Source: Mesodorylaimus sp. YZB2_4 (lineage: Eukaryota; Nematoda; Enoplea; Dorylaimida; Dorylaimidae). Taken from it: 64,000 nt of DNA. The notes below the pieces were generated by a model, which saw nothing but the letters and a program-made list of their open reading frames with translations, had not been told where the DNA came from and ran no database searches. The translations under genes and the position numbers were made by a program. The stretch is taken from NCBI GenBank assembly GCA_030248295.1, contig JASANH010000253.1, positions 1 through 64,000 of the forward strand. Direction: 5' to 3'. This document shows positions 1 through 11,940 of the stretch, piece after piece. Within the stretch, counting starts at the first letter, position 1, and every line of letters starts with the position of its first letter.

Positions 1-379
1 ACTTGAGCTTCGTTTCACTAAAGCACATGATCAATTTGAATCGCGCGCGTGCTCAAGCGTACCTGCGTATCACGTCAGCTTCCTACGGGCCTTGTGCGCG
101 TTGAACGTTCTTTGTTTTCGATCGATTGAGAAATTCTGGCATAATATTCTGGCATATTTCTTCGGTTTTGGTTTTAAATTATTAATCTGGTTTTAAATTA
201 TTAATCGAAAATTTTTTGAATCAGTAAGTTAATTCAGTTTTACCACTATTTAATTGGCTCGGAAGTTTCCCCTTCAATTTTCAAACTTTTTGTTCCCTTT
301 TATCAGTCCATCTTTGGCCTAATCGCTCGTCATTCTGACCATCCCAATCCAAAACCTTCGATCTTATTATTTTAGAAAA
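1..379. other. No gene seen
   Basis: AT-rich leader with a near-duplicate GGTTTTAAATTATTAATC at about 168-204. I see no coding signal. It could be the 5' flank of the Gln-rich ORF that follows. Confidence 0.4.
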
Positions 380-856
380 ATGGGTGACAATCAGCAACTG
401 ATGAATATTAATCAGTTGTTAGCATTGGCAGTACAACAGCAGCAACAACAAACGCTGCTGTTGGTTCAAGAAGTGCGGGAATTACGCCAAGAAAATGTTC
501 AGCTTCATCAACGTTTGGGGCAGTTGCAGCTGCAGCTGCAGCAGCTGCGACAACAACAACAGCAACAGCAACAACCGCAACAGCAACAACAACCGCAACC
601 CGTAGTGGTCCCTGCACCGGTACCGCCACCACCAGCAGTACCACCGGTGCAGGGACCCCAGTTCCCGCCGCCTCAGAACGTTAGACCGGGCGCCATCATT
701 TTACAGCCGCCGATAATTGGACAAAATTTGGATTTGATGTACCACGGACCGCCGCCGATAGCGAACCAACCTCCTCACGTCTATGCAACATGGGCGAATG
801 TGCGTTACCCTGGGCAGCGTATGAATCAGGCACGGTTCCGATTCGACCTGCCGTAG
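380..856 (+). CDS. Gln/Pro-rich coiled-coil protein, unrecognised
   Basis: An uninterrupted 158-codon ORF with an in-frame ATG. Residues about 15-70 form a heptad-like Leu/Gln coiled coil (many L-x-x-L-x-x-x-L spacings) encoded by CAG/CAA repeats. Residues 70-110 are Pro/Val-rich, and the last 50 residues are less biased, with several Pro-Pro pairs. The arrangement of a short coiled coil, a poly-Gln/Pro linker and a compact tail resembles the N-terminal part of some retroelement gag proteins, but no zinc knuckle or protease follows, so that is inference. It may equally be a host low-complexity protein or a chance ORF sustained by the CAR repeat. Confidence 0.35.
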   Translation: MGDNQQLMNINQLLALAVQQQQQQTLLLVQEVRELRQENVQLHQRLGQLQLQLQQLRQQQQQQQQPQQQQQPQPVVVPAPVPPPPAVPPVQGPQFPPPQNVRPGAIILQPPIIGQNLDLMYHGPPPIANQPPHVYATWANVRYPGQRMNQARFRFDLP

Positions 857-1063
857 AAAAAGTAAGATCAGGTTTATTCTTGTTAGGGGCAACTACTAGT
901 ACCAAAAATTATCTCCCCTGGTATAACCTAGCTGTGTCGTATGCGCGGTGTAGCTATAGTAGCGCGTACCTACTCCTCGAGCGCGAATTTGATCATCGCG
1001 TAAGGCGATAGGGAATCGTGATAAGTGTAGGGTAAACATACGTCTTCTTTCAGCGCTTCATGG

Positions 1064-1956
1064 CTATGATTTTATTGCCCAATGCCCTGTGCACTCTGGC
1101 TTAGGGCTCTCGTTCCTTTCTACGGATATCTTGTATGTTTTGAAATTCAAGAATCCGTTCAGAAAGAGACGTGATCGTGAGGTGAGAGAGAGGATGTAGT
1201 AGGTCTTGCCGCTGAGCTTCACAGGCTTGTAGAGATAGCACCTATCGCCGAGCTTTCCGCTCCAATGCACGATCTCCGGCATGACTTCTTCGCAGGATGA
1301 CACCATCAAGACCTGGCCAACCCATTGCGCAAAAAGGGAGTCGTTTTTTAATAGCGCGCGGACTCCTATTGTGGCGTCGAATCGAAGTAGTTGATGGACG
1401 ACTTGCATGCTTCGGTAGGACTCCTCGCAGATCGTCCGCTAGAGGGTGGTGAAAGCGCCTTGCACGGCTTGTTCGATGTTAGTCGGCAAGTACTGTAGTT
1501 TTGTATTGACAGGATCTGCGTCGCGCAGAACGAACTCGTGGTCTCTTGCTTGCAGGGCGTTTTCATCCATTTGTGGCGGGCTCCTAGCCTTCTTCAGCAT
1601 CCAGGTTGTGCCTTCTTCAGCCAGCGAAAGAGTTCATCCCCATCCATATTCCTCCGCACCGCTTGATAACTGTGGCATATTGGTGCCATTTTGAGGACGG
1701 GTCCTTGATCAGTGTATTTGTGGCCCGTCGGTAAGCAGGATGTGTTTGCAAAAGCAGGGTGAGCGACCCGCTCGTTGAGAGTAAAGGCTGCAGTGATCGT
1801 TTCGATTATTTTATGCGTTGTGCTCGCGATCGCTGTGTACTCGCCCTTTCCGTCGAATGCGCATGGGATCTTCACTTTCGAAGCATCTAAAATAATGACA
1901 GCGCCGTCAGTGGAACAGTAACCAGCACTGGCCGGACAACGTGACAGTTCACTCAA
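1064..1956 (-). pseudogene. Decayed coding region, possibly envelope-like
   Basis: Three consecutive minus-strand reading frames read as one protein when followed in order: 1956-1594, about 1572-1440 and 1408-1064. The first has regularly spaced cysteines and the phrase THKIIET. The second begins MDENALQ and contains the phrase DADPVNTKLQYLP. The third contains SCEEVMPEIVHW and CYLYKPVK. Amino-acid composition is coding-like throughout and the frame changes fall between blocks, as expected of a decayed gene rather than of chance ORFs. The Cys pattern and lack of a catalytic motif suggest a surface or envelope-type glycoprotein of a retroelement, but I do not recognise the family with confidence. 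No restored sequence is given. Confidence 0.35.
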
Positions 1957-3901
1957 ATCAGACGTCAGCTTACTGCCGTCTAAAGTGCCAACCGATTCCT
2001 GTTAAATAAAATTGGTGACTTCGCTGCACACGTCGTTGCAGCACCACGTGTAGGCGACATTCAAGGTTTCGTTCGATGACCAGAGCCGCTCGCTGATTCT
2101 TGACTATTTGGTTACATGTTATCAGTATGTTTTTTTTTGCTGGCCTGCCCTAGCTTATCTTTGAGTTTATAATTTACAGCTAACGTACCATATGGTTTAA
2201 CGACACGGTAGGCGTAAATTTTCGCCCCAGTATACCAGAAGCTGTCGCGGAAACTTTCTTTTTCATATACTTTTATTGTTCCGCATTTAAGTTGCCCAAA
2301 TATTGATGCAGTTTCGAATGGCAGTTTTTTGTCTGAATCAAATGCAGCCCAAAGGCTGTCTAAATAAGTCAGTTTACGTGAATACTAAAGGGAAATACTG
2401 ATGAGCTTTATTTACCTGTGTCTGTGCGTCACTTTTGTGACATGTCAAATTCGAATTTTTAACCCAGCTTGAGAGATAGCAACCTGTATGAGGTGGCGGA
2501 ATGTTAGAATTTCCCCTTCATGTGTAGCTTGTCGCTTGAAAGGCAGTTTACAAGAGTTACAGTCAACTTTCTTGATCAGCTTGGGTCCCAAATTAAATCG
2601 TTGTTTAATAGCAGGAGACGAGTGGGTGGCCAGTCGACCCGATCTGACCCAGGGACAGTCAGATACAGAGCAGGGAATACGGAAGCGGAAATATCCTGTT
2701 GCGGCCCTAAATTTGTCGCATACCTGAAAAATTGCAGGCAAGGCTTAAAAAGCAACAATGAGTCACTCTCTTTATTGTTTTTCTGCCAGGAAACGTCTGC
2801 AGGATACATAAAACGAGAAAGTGTCCTCACTACACAGGTATATCACCTTAAAAAGAGGAAATCCAGACAGTTCGTAGGACCAGGACTACAGTTAGCGCCA
2901 GTCATGGAAGTGCCAATTGGTTTGCCAGCCATGTGCTAAAGGAACTAGGCTCGGACAGTTTTAGTGAGTTCTGTCCTGTTCAATATGGTTGATAAAGCGC
3001 GTGAGTATGGTTAGGCTTGTGCTGTGGCCTTGGGTATCAGAGTCTGAATAACTACGAAAGTATAATGCACTCCTACAATGCGCTAACATTTTTATTCTCT
3101 ATAACCTTTGTCGTGGCGCTAATAGCTATCATAGCTTAGCTCTTGAATGAAAAGTGAGACGCGCTCGGGTACCACCTTGGAACCCCAACAGTGGTGCCCT
3201 AATTCCAATGTGTCTTCTCCCCTCTGTGCGCACTGGAATTTTTACTGCCATCGATTTGATATAACTTTGAGGCAGTGAGTGGAGTTTTTCGACCTGGAAC
3301 TCGTCTCCAACATCAATTTTTGATGCCATTTTTCGCCAGCTCATTTCAAAAATTCCGGCATATATTCGATAAAAAAAGTGGTTCTGGCAAGGCGCTTACC
3401 AAGGCCACGGTTTGAAAGTCCATATAGTTCGTCGAATTTGCTTAAACTCGAAATAAAATGTTAGCTTGAAGCAGTCTGCTTTTATGCTGTTCCAAACCAG
3501 CTGACTTTACCTCGAAATTATGACTGAGCGAATATTTATTTAGTGAATGAGATGTAAGCGCCCAGGATGCAAAAAGAGGCCACGTCAAGGTTTTTGACGA
3601 TACCAATTCAACATCGTACTCGTGCGCCAAAACGGGTCGAGATAGACTAGAAACCGACTTTGTACCACAGGCGAAAAGAGGGAGGGTAAGTGAACAACAA
3701 TTTCACGCGCAGCAGACGGGGTGCGCGCGAGCGAAATTGTTGTTCGCCGCGACAGCCGTGACCGCGTTACTGTGACCCCGCTGCCTTTAGTCAATAGAGG
3801 AGACAATGTTATGGGTTTAGTCGAAAACACGTTAGTCTCTCCCCTCACGCAGCATCTCCGCCAAATTGTTGTCGTAAGCGCGATAGCGCTTACCTTAGGA
3901 A
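1957..3901. other. No convincing gene
   Basis: Several short overlapping ORFs on both strands, none with recognisable motifs. A perfect 8-bp hairpin (GTAAGCGC-GATA-GCGCTTAC) lies at 3874-3893, directly beside the foldback element that starts at 3902. Confidence 0.4.
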
Positions 3902-4549
3902 CCCACTAAAAAAAGTCCATGAAATGGACCAACCCCTAGGTGCTTAGGAATAGAGAACACAAACCTGCCACCAAAAACCGTGCGAAAAACTTCCCCTCTC
4001 CACGCGCTTCTCTAATCCTAAGCCCTGATATACGCTTGCGTTAGGTATAGCGTGGAGAATACATTGCATGCCGAGTCATAATGCATAGAAGCATTTGCTG
4101 CATTGCTTGCATGGTTGGAGGCATGAGATTTTGCTGTTATGGGTTCGGTGCAGTGATTCGTTTAGTCTTCCAAGTAAACTATGCATTTTGTAAATGGACA
4201 GTGCGTTATGTCACTATAACTGTAGGCATGTTACGACTGCAAGCTGTAGGTCAATTAATAGAATGCCAAGTGTGCGGATATAATGGCTGTGTCAGTTACT
4301 CATTGTGTCAAAGAGCAAGCTTCCTGTGCAATGTTTATTTCACGTTATACATAGAACGTGAGTGTAGTGACCGCATGCCACGAAGCTTCAGCGCTTCAGC
4401 AACGCACAACAGTATCATTTGTCAGGGCATAGGAATAGAGAAGCGCGTGGAGAGGGGAAATTTTTCGCACGGTTTTTTGGTGGCAGGCTTGTGTTCTCTA
4501 TTCCTAAGCACCTAGGGGTTGGTCCATTTCATAGACCTTTTTTAGTGGG
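3902..4549. mobile_element. Foldback/MITE-like element with about 127-bp inverted repeats
   Basis: Positions 3902-4028 are the near-perfect reverse complement of 4422-4549. The outer ends read CCCACTAAAAAA and TTTTTTAGTGGG, and the inner ends sit at CCCTGA / TCAGGG. The roughly 390-bp spacer holds an open 144-codon ORF with no recognisable domain, probably fortuitous. No clear target-site duplication was found next to the CCCACT ends. It is a non-autonomous DNA element by structure; the family is unknown. Confidence 0.75.
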
Positions 4550-5024
4550 GGTCTCGCTTACTGGCAGGTTGCCAGTAAAAGTATATGGCATGATTGGCGC
4601 TGTGGATGATTTGTCGACCGAATTAACGACACTAGATAAGTGAACAAATAAATTTCACTGCTAAGAATCACGACGACATCAAGTCTCGGCTTCTGGTCGA
4701 AAATATGTCCAAGTTGTGCCATCCCAGATGCCCACCGACCGTGCCAAAAATCCCCTACTGTACTTTCCACAGCCCACACACGCAAAACATACGCCCCCCT
4801 CCCCTCGCCTATGGCGCTAATCCCTATTTCCTAACCTAACCCGCGCTTACAACGAATTGCACAACGTCACCGCAACCCGCCCGCCTATAAACAAACATGC
4901 GACCCTAACGGAATCACAGCACACCAAATAGCCAAATCGCTATTTCGCGTACTACCATCGACAAAATTTTCTTTTCCACCTAATTTCAAAAAAATTACCC
5001 TTATTTTCTTACCCTAAAGCACCT

Positions 5025-5079
5025 TTCTTACCCTTAAGCACCTAGGGGCTAGTCCATTTCATGGACCTTTTTTGGTGGG
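5025..5079 (+). repeat. Solo end of the foldback element family
   Basis: This stretch matches the outer 45-50 bp of the 4549 end of the foldback element (CACCTAGGGG, then AGTCCATTTCATGGACC, then TTTTTTGGTGGGG), with a few substitutions. The opposite end is not visible nearby, so it is a truncated copy. Confidence 0.65.
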
Positions 5080-7931
5080 GTTTGCCAACCCTTCAAGCAC
5101 AATACGACGTCGTATGCACTGGTATGAAATGTCGCTTTTGCAGGTCTATTAATCAGGCATTTTTTGGGGACAAAAATGAACAACAATTCCTTCATTGATT
5201 TTTCTGCCACCTGCTGTAAGAATTATGTTGACACTGGCCAAAAACTTTTCATATACGTAATGTCGAAAGACCCAGGGGGAAGTATAGTTTGTGCGCGAAT
5301 TTTGTGAAATCTGGTCTCGATCATAGCCCAGCTTTTCACGCATTAAAATAATCTAGCGAGCTTTTGAAACAAATGCGAAAATCTTTGAATAAACTTTAGT
5401 CTGTTACACATTGCACTACATTTGATTAGGTTTACTGAATGATAAATGATTTAATTGTTCCTGTTAGGGTTACTAAATGTGTCGATTCGAATACGAGAAA
5501 ATGGACAACATTCCATTTGCGCCAGCCTTGCACATATACATGTTGATCGAGTCTCAGCTTTGACGCTATTCCTCTGGCCTATTCCTCTGCCTGTCTCTCT
5601 ACTGGTCGGCCTATTTATTTCGAGGTCAGTATGTGTCTGAGCGCCTGCTCGATACCTTATACGACCTACTTTCGTTTTTTGTACCTAACATTTGCCAGGT
5701 CTGTTTTCCTCTATGCAATGTCGTCCCATTCGCCGTGTTCTTTGACTTGGGCCGTCGTGTATTCTCGTCTCTCTCGTTGTGCTCCTTCGTCAATCACTTC
5801 GTTACCTGGCTGCCCTGCCGTCGCCACAACTCGCGCAGGACTGACACACCTTTTGGAGGAGGTTAGGAACAAACGAGACATGGAGTAATCAACAAAAAGT
5901 GCCATGCACCATAAATATCTATGAGCGCGACCACACGAATGAATCTAGATTTTTTATCCACATCGTCGCGCTTTCGCTTTTCAAAAATATTCCTGGTGAA
6001 GAATTAGAAACAGGTGTTCGCGTCGTACTGGGCAACCCAAGTTCTTAGTTTTCGCAAATTCACCCAAGTTAACCAAAATGTTTACAGTTCTTTTTTATAG
6101 ATCCCAGTTTATCCTGTTTTTTTTTAATATTGAGAAATCCGAACATGGATACGGAAGCAAAGTTTTGCCGTCAATATTCTTTCCACTAAATACTTTATGG
6201 GATTTCCTATAGTCGATTTCGACTAGCCAAGACACTACGTTGTCCACTGTCCACGTTCCGCAAAACGATTTTGCATTGTCTCGTTCACTTCTGTTATCAA
6301 TTATCTTAACATACGCACTGCGCTCGATGTTGAAGTTTAGTTTCGCGCACCAACTTCTCTACAAGAACTGGTCTGTTCCCGCATTGGTCTTCGACTCCAC
6401 CCCTAACACATCTATTCCAATCAACATATGGTTTTATTTCTTTTTCGCCCCACTTTTTTTTTCCTCAAGCTCCTACTAAATCATGTCGTTCTACTGATCT
6501 CATCGCATGTTATTTATGTTTCCGCCCATTTTTCAGGACGTTTTGGTACGGATCGAATACCAAGTTTTTCGTTGTACGCCACAAAGTTTTATTTGCGGAT
6601 GGGGCTGGTCGACACTTTTGCCCAATCTTGCAAAATGGCCGCCGTAACTTGGCCAGAGTTAGCGAGCCTGGAAAAGGTAGAGTGGGTCAAACGGCTGCAG
6701 AGTTGCGTCAACAACAACTGCAAGCACTGCAAAGAAGAACGTGAGCAGCAGGAGTGTCAGCTGCAACCTGCGGTCGAAGCACAGTCAATTGGAGCCTTCG
6801 AGCTGTACGACATGGTTGAAGCAACTTGGCCAGTTTTGGGAAGTCAGGAGTGGAATGGACAATACAATAATCATTCAAAAGCCGCAGGTATGCTTCGTCT
6901 ACCAACTAGACTTTTCATGACCCAAAGTGTTCCGTTTAAAGTATGGATTCGCTTTCTTTCTCGCCCATTTCGACGAGCATTTTCAGGAGCTTTGCATTTA
7001 ATCGAATTCAGGTCATTCACTTTCTTGGAGCGTGAAGCGTGCGTGGGAGGCGTGTAACTCAAGATTTAATTGAATCTGAAGTAGCCCCCAGATACTAAAC
7101 CTGGATAATCAACTAAGCCCTGCGAAGGGGAAGTCAAGGAGGACGTCTGGACGGCGCCTGCTGGTTGAATAGGTGCTGATAAATAAGGTTGATTATGAAA
7201 AATGATCACAAGAAAACAAAATAAATGCTTTCTAATTCAAAAATCAGAAGCAAATCCTTTCAATGAAATATTTGGTAAACGCAGTTAATCGAGGGGAGAT
7301 AAGTCCTTTTTCCGAAACTGACCCACGTTCTAAAAGACGACTTCTCGAATTGGCTCGTTTTTTTTGTTGACAAAATGACTGCCGCCTAACAAAACCCGCT
7401 ATAACCTTGCCGATCGTGGTGGTCTCTTTTGTTTATTAGGATGTAACGGTGAACATACTATAAATCACAGGAGGGTGTGGTGCTTTAAAAAAAACGTGTA
7501 GGGAAAAAAGTACTGCCCAGTTAACTTGGATACCTTGGATTTTCATATACAACAGTCTATGAAGAACTGCTTTGTGGATGGGGACTTCCAAAATGGTTGC
7601 ACCAGCGCCCAGTAGATGCGATGCTGAAGACTCTTTATAAGGATTCCCAAACAATGGTGGGGAGTACCAATCGTGCGATGCCCATTGGTACGAAAAAGGA
7701 AAAGATCACACGGCTTATCGCGCATTCGATAAGCCTAAATATAGCGGCATCCTCTTTTGCGAACGAACTAAACGAGAAATTTTGTAAAACTTACTTTTAA
7801 GTCAATCAGACCGTGAAGCGAAACAGTAATTAGGCTGAAGCTGGCTTTAGTGGCTTTCAGAAGAGGATGACTGAAACAGTTCTGATCACTTGCCACTTAA
7901 TACCCACCGTTTCTAAGTCATTCAATTGAAA
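5080..7931. other. Unassigned region with short ORFs
   Basis: Contains ORFs of 61-209 codons, the longest at 6428-7057. Its middle part (about 6610-6890) encodes a Cys-containing stretch (NNNCKHCKEEREQQEC) of coding-like composition, but the N-terminal part looks like translated T-rich DNA. I can name no gene here. Confidence 0.3.
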
Positions 7932-8857
7932 ATGGCTCTCGAGTATGGCAAAATCATTGAGTTGGATAATGGTGGATCAACAGCGTGAAAAAGTCAATTT
8001 TGATACGGCTGGTTTTTTCACGACTCAAGAATCTTACCAACTGACGAAACCACCCCGTTTGAAATTTCCAACCAATCGAATTTATGTGTACAAAGTCAAT
8101 GACAGTCGGAGTAACTTAAAAGTTACACAGCGACAACAGGGAAAACAGGTGTGTCTCATATAAGCCTAGTCTCAACGATGAACCCCTCAAATTGTTCCGA
8201 TTTGAGTGAACGCATGTACTTCCTTTCCCAAATCTGGGATGGGAATCCATCCGTTTCGTGCAAGGTGATTCACTCCAAAATTCACCTAACGAAGGAAGGT
8301 AGGCACTGCTCAACTGTCCGCCGTGTGACAATGTGTGAGAAATTTTTTCGTAGGGCTGGTGGTACATAAAGACGAATTCAACGAAATCGTCTCGAAAGCT
8401 GTAGGCTCCGTCGAGCAAACGCTTGGCAGGGCGCAACCGACTGAGTGCATAGCAACTCCCCTTCCCGCTTTTGGGGGCACAACGGCCGTATCGTTCCGTT
8501 TTGTTTCGTTTGTGTACACTCAATGTGTTGGAAAGTGCCCCCCCCCTCAGTGCGCTTTGTGTTGTGATACTACAACTTGTTACCCTTGTAGCCGATGATA
8601 CACAAGGATTGGTGATTCAGGCCTGTATCGTTTCATTGGAAGAGAAGATAAAGGAGACCAAGACCAAGGCGCCCCCAATTGACGACGATGAAAGTACCCC
8701 AGCCACAGAAACGAGGAATGAACGCGGGGAAAAACTTGCCGAGCTCATTCAAGCGAAAGCGAAGGCAAGCGGATCCAAGGTTGAGGTAACCACATCCGAG
8801 GACAGCGATGTCGAAACCTCTCAACCTGTCGCCGCCGAGAAAGCCCGGCGCAAGTGA
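7932..8857 (+). CDS. PC4/SUB1-like gene, copy 1 (tentative, short introns)
   Basis: Coding blocks in successive frames join through plausible introns. The clearest intron is 8299-8353 (55 bp, GTAGGC...CGTAG); it joins a block ending HLTKEG to one starting GLVVHKDEFNEIV in frame. The resulting lysine-rich beta-strand, glycine turn and helix pattern resembles the end of a PC4/SUB1 single-stranded-DNA-binding coactivator domain. A charged tail follows from about 8620 to 8857 (SLEEKIKETK, then an acidic Ser/Asp stretch ending in EKARRK). Earlier blocks lie at 7932-7985 and 7990-8148. The exact start and two splice joints remain uncertain. If correct, it is a nuclear transcription coactivator. A similar gene follows 150 bp downstream. 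Confidence 0.35.
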
Positions 8858-9011
8858 TAACATCGGTCCACACATACGCTCCGCTTTTATTCACCTCATT
8901 TAGCGCCGGCTTTCAAGTTTTGCTTCATGCATGTCTCTAATGTATGCTTTGACGCGCGCTTTTTTTGTGAACTCTCTTTTTGATTCTGTTTGCCAGACCC
9001 ATTAAGTTAAA

Positions 9012-9605
9012 ATGGATTTGGAAAATTTCGAGAAGAAATTCAGATTTAGAGGCGTTTTATTTACGACTACCAAATCTATAACGGTAAGGTGTCTGTGCAA
9101 TTACGAATTTATAAGACGAATAAGAAATTGAAAACGACGTACCCAATTAAAACTGGTAAGCTAGTTGCAATTTTATGCACCTTTAGGTTTAAGCGATATA
9201 ACTATTACACGTCCCCACATTGAACAAGCTACATCATTTTAGGGGTTATGTTATACCAAGAAGAATTTTCGAAAATTTTGCGCTTTATACACCTGCGGAA
9301 TAATGACGCTGCCAACCCTGATACGTAGCCCATGTTAGCGGCAGCGGCTACGGAAAGCGAATTCAATTCCAAAATTCGTGAGGACAAGCTGAAGATTGCT
9401 TTTAGTTAGTTACCTGGTGAACAGTATATTTAGGCTATGGCAATTGGTTAGCGACGGCGAAGACGAAGTCAGGCCAGAAAAATGTAGGTATGAACTCGAA
9501 ACAAATCGAGGAACTCCTTTCAAAGAAAGATGAAATCGAGCGAGGCCGAAGCATTGATCCAGGCCCAAGCAATCGATACGAGTGACGACAGCAGCGATCT
9601 CGATG
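9012..9605 (+). CDS. PC4/SUB1-like gene, copy 2 (tentative, degenerate or tiny intron)
   Basis: A block starting MDLENFEKKFRFRG at 9012 changes frame into YNGKVSVQLRIYKTNKKLK (about 9074-9130). That is the beta-strand pattern of PC4/SUB1 domains. It continues in frame only if 9156-9186 (31 nt, GTAAGC...TTTAG) is removed, giving GLSDITITRPHIEQ. An EEFSKIL block follows at about 9263, and an acidic tail ending DTSDDSSDLDE stops at about 9605. The acidic tail and AELIQ/AEALIQ motif parallel copy 1, so the two look like tandem paralogues. The 31-nt intron is shorter than usual animal introns, and the block before 9065 is out of frame, so a pseudogene is possible. Confidence 0.3.
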
Positions 9606-10199
9606 AGTGATGAAAGCGGATGTGGCTGAGTGCAGCGTGGTTTTTTGTTTTTGCATTTTACATGCAAAAACAATGGTCACATATTTAAAACCGTTGTTAG
9701 CCAGTGCAGTGGACGTTGTTGCAGACTTGCCTGCAACCGTGCAGGTTAAGTCACTGCACCGTATGGTAGGTCTTGGGTGTCAACTGTAGACAGGTTAGTT
9801 CGTGTATTTGAGAGAAAATCTACTGAACTGCAAGAAACTCCAATCTGGTCTTTTACTTGTAGAAACCGTATAGTACGATGTTTTCCGCAAAGTATGGCAT
9901 AGCAAACACCCCTAAAAAAGTCCACAGGTAATCGACCTTGTCACTCCGTCACCAGCATCTCCACCCTCAGAACGTGTGGATGATCGCATGACCCCTGGTA
10001 CGCAGGTGGTCTATCAACAAGACCAAAAACTCGATGTACGGTAGATTATGTACGCAAGAGACTCATCGAGACTGGAAACCCAGAGTAAGGTTGTGCCAGT
10101 GTGACTGAGACTCCAGGTCGTGACCTTCATGTCCTAATGCTGTGCATTATTTTACAGTGACATGTGTGGACAAAACCTGAAGAAGTACACGTCTGACAT

Positions 10200-10613
10200 G
10201 TGCCAAAAAGCTTACTCGAGGTGAGAAAAGCATGGTTCGCTGCTTCATCGATCATAGGTACACATGTGACATATTACAGAGTCGATAGCCTGAATCGTCA
10301 TGAGAAGGTGATGCATGAGGGATGTGAAAATGCGACCCCGTACGACTGTAAATTTTCCTCAATACAAACAACACGGGACCCGGAATATTTTCGCTACTAT
10401 TTTCGTAAATTCCACCCAGACCATATCGCCAGCTGTCTAAAATGTAAATGTCAAGGCGAGGATCAAGTGCTGTCATCACAACACTTGCAAAAGTGCTTCG
10501 TCCACGAGCCTTGTGACATTCAACTTCCTCGGCTTGATTATCATCCATCCGTTGAAGATCCCATTAAAATCCCATTGACGATATTCGATGCACTTGGGCC
10601 GTTCAGTGAATAA
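10200..10613 (+). CDS. Unrecognised ORF, Cys-containing
   Basis: A 137-codon ORF with seven cysteines, including a CLKCKC cluster near residue 80, and coding-like composition. There is no signal peptide and no domain I recognise. It may be an exon rather than a whole gene: an upstream stretch at about 9948-10040 (VIDLVTPSPASPPSERVDD) also reads as coding and is followed by a GTAGAT donor-like site. Function unknown. Confidence 0.3.
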   Translation: MPKSLLEVRKAWFAASSIIGTHVTYYRVDSLNRHEKVMHEGCENATPYDCKFSSIQTTRDPEYFRYYFRKFHPDHIASCLKCKCQGEDQVLSSQHLQKCFVHEPCDIQLPRLDYHPSVEDPIKIPLTIFDALGPFSE

Positions 10614-10619
10614 CAGTAA

Positions 10620-11930
10620 TGTTCAGCCGTTGATGCATTTTCACTAGTCAGAATATCGACGACGGCATGTTTCCAAGTGCCCTGACATTTCCCATGAGTT
10701 TCCCTTCCGTATTCTTGGCCATGAACAGTCCTTCACATGGCGCTCCTCGTTAACATTCATCTACCAAACCCTTGGCAAGGCGTTCAATGTGTCGATAGCG
10801 CCAACGGTTCTTTTGCGAAAAGTTGAAACCAAGGACGAGGATGAAACTTCACGATTTTCTCGCGTGTTGCAAACATTTGATAATAAAAATAATAGTGAAT
10901 TTATTGTGTCGCTACGTTAAGCAGCAAGGTTGAAAAGCCCTGGCAAATCGTTATACTATAGCAATAGGTTCCTAAAGGGGACACAGATTATTTCAGCCAT
11001 GTAAAATAGAACTTTTGACAAAACTGAGGACGACGGCAAGCATCATGATACACTGTAGTGCAGTCTACTGATTACACATGTCACAATCTAGGCGAACCTT
11101 TCGTACCAAGGCTGGCTTCAAGTTGACTTGCTTGATGATTATATGGTTATCAGTCATGCGTCCAATAATCGCGCAGGAGGGTCGATCAGAAACTCGCACA
11201 TTCTTCATGTGCGATCCAGGGAGGTGTCACCACCCTGAATATGCAAGAGATTACAGATCCGCTTACTTTCCCACACGATGACAGAACAGAGAATCTTAAA
11301 ATTTTTTAACCTCCATATCGACGCAAGATTAGCAAAAAATTGTTATTTTCAATTTTCGCAACCTGAGCTGGTTCCCAACACCAAGACCCCTGTCAGGATT
11401 TGAACGACGACCGCGCGTTAGTTTAGAGCTGGGTAAGTGAAGAACTAAAGGAAGCGCTAGGTTAATCGCATCCTTGAAACATATGAGTTAGATGACTATT
11501 TCAGGATGTCTATGATTACATTCTAATAATCGCAAGCAATACAGTCCCGTAAATTCGATGTGTTTTCGTTTTTAGGTTTGGCATTTAAAGGAGACCGAAC
11601 AGTATGATCCAGAGTTGACAACAGACGGCGGGCTTTCCACAGCATACATCAACGAATCTGACGCATCAAACAAGAGGCTGATGGCTGGCCAGCTGAGTGC
11701 GATAAAAGTCGCATTTCTACAAGAATGAAGGAAACGAGAAGGTATCACGCCACAAATCGAACAAATGTTGGAAAATCCATGAGCTCTTGCGAAGCTTTTA
11801 TTGAATAGGAGTGCTTACAGATAAAATACAAATCTGAGGGTGCTTTTTACTCTTTTTGTCATTGCAGCTTCAAGGGGAAGTTTGGCCAAGCTGACTCAAG
11901 AAACAACCATGTCCGTTCCCCTTTTACCAA
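10620..11930. other. Unassigned, possible exons
   Basis: No long ORF. A stretch at about 11575-11720 reads WHLKETEQYDPELTTDGG and onwards in one frame and could be an exon of the same unknown gene as the flanking ORFs. Nothing else can be supported. Confidence 0.25.
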
Positions 11931-11940
11931 GCTCGCAGGG

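Noticed and set aside
4081-4515. 144-codon ORF inside the foldback element
   Set aside because: It overlaps the inverted arm and has no motif; probably chance.
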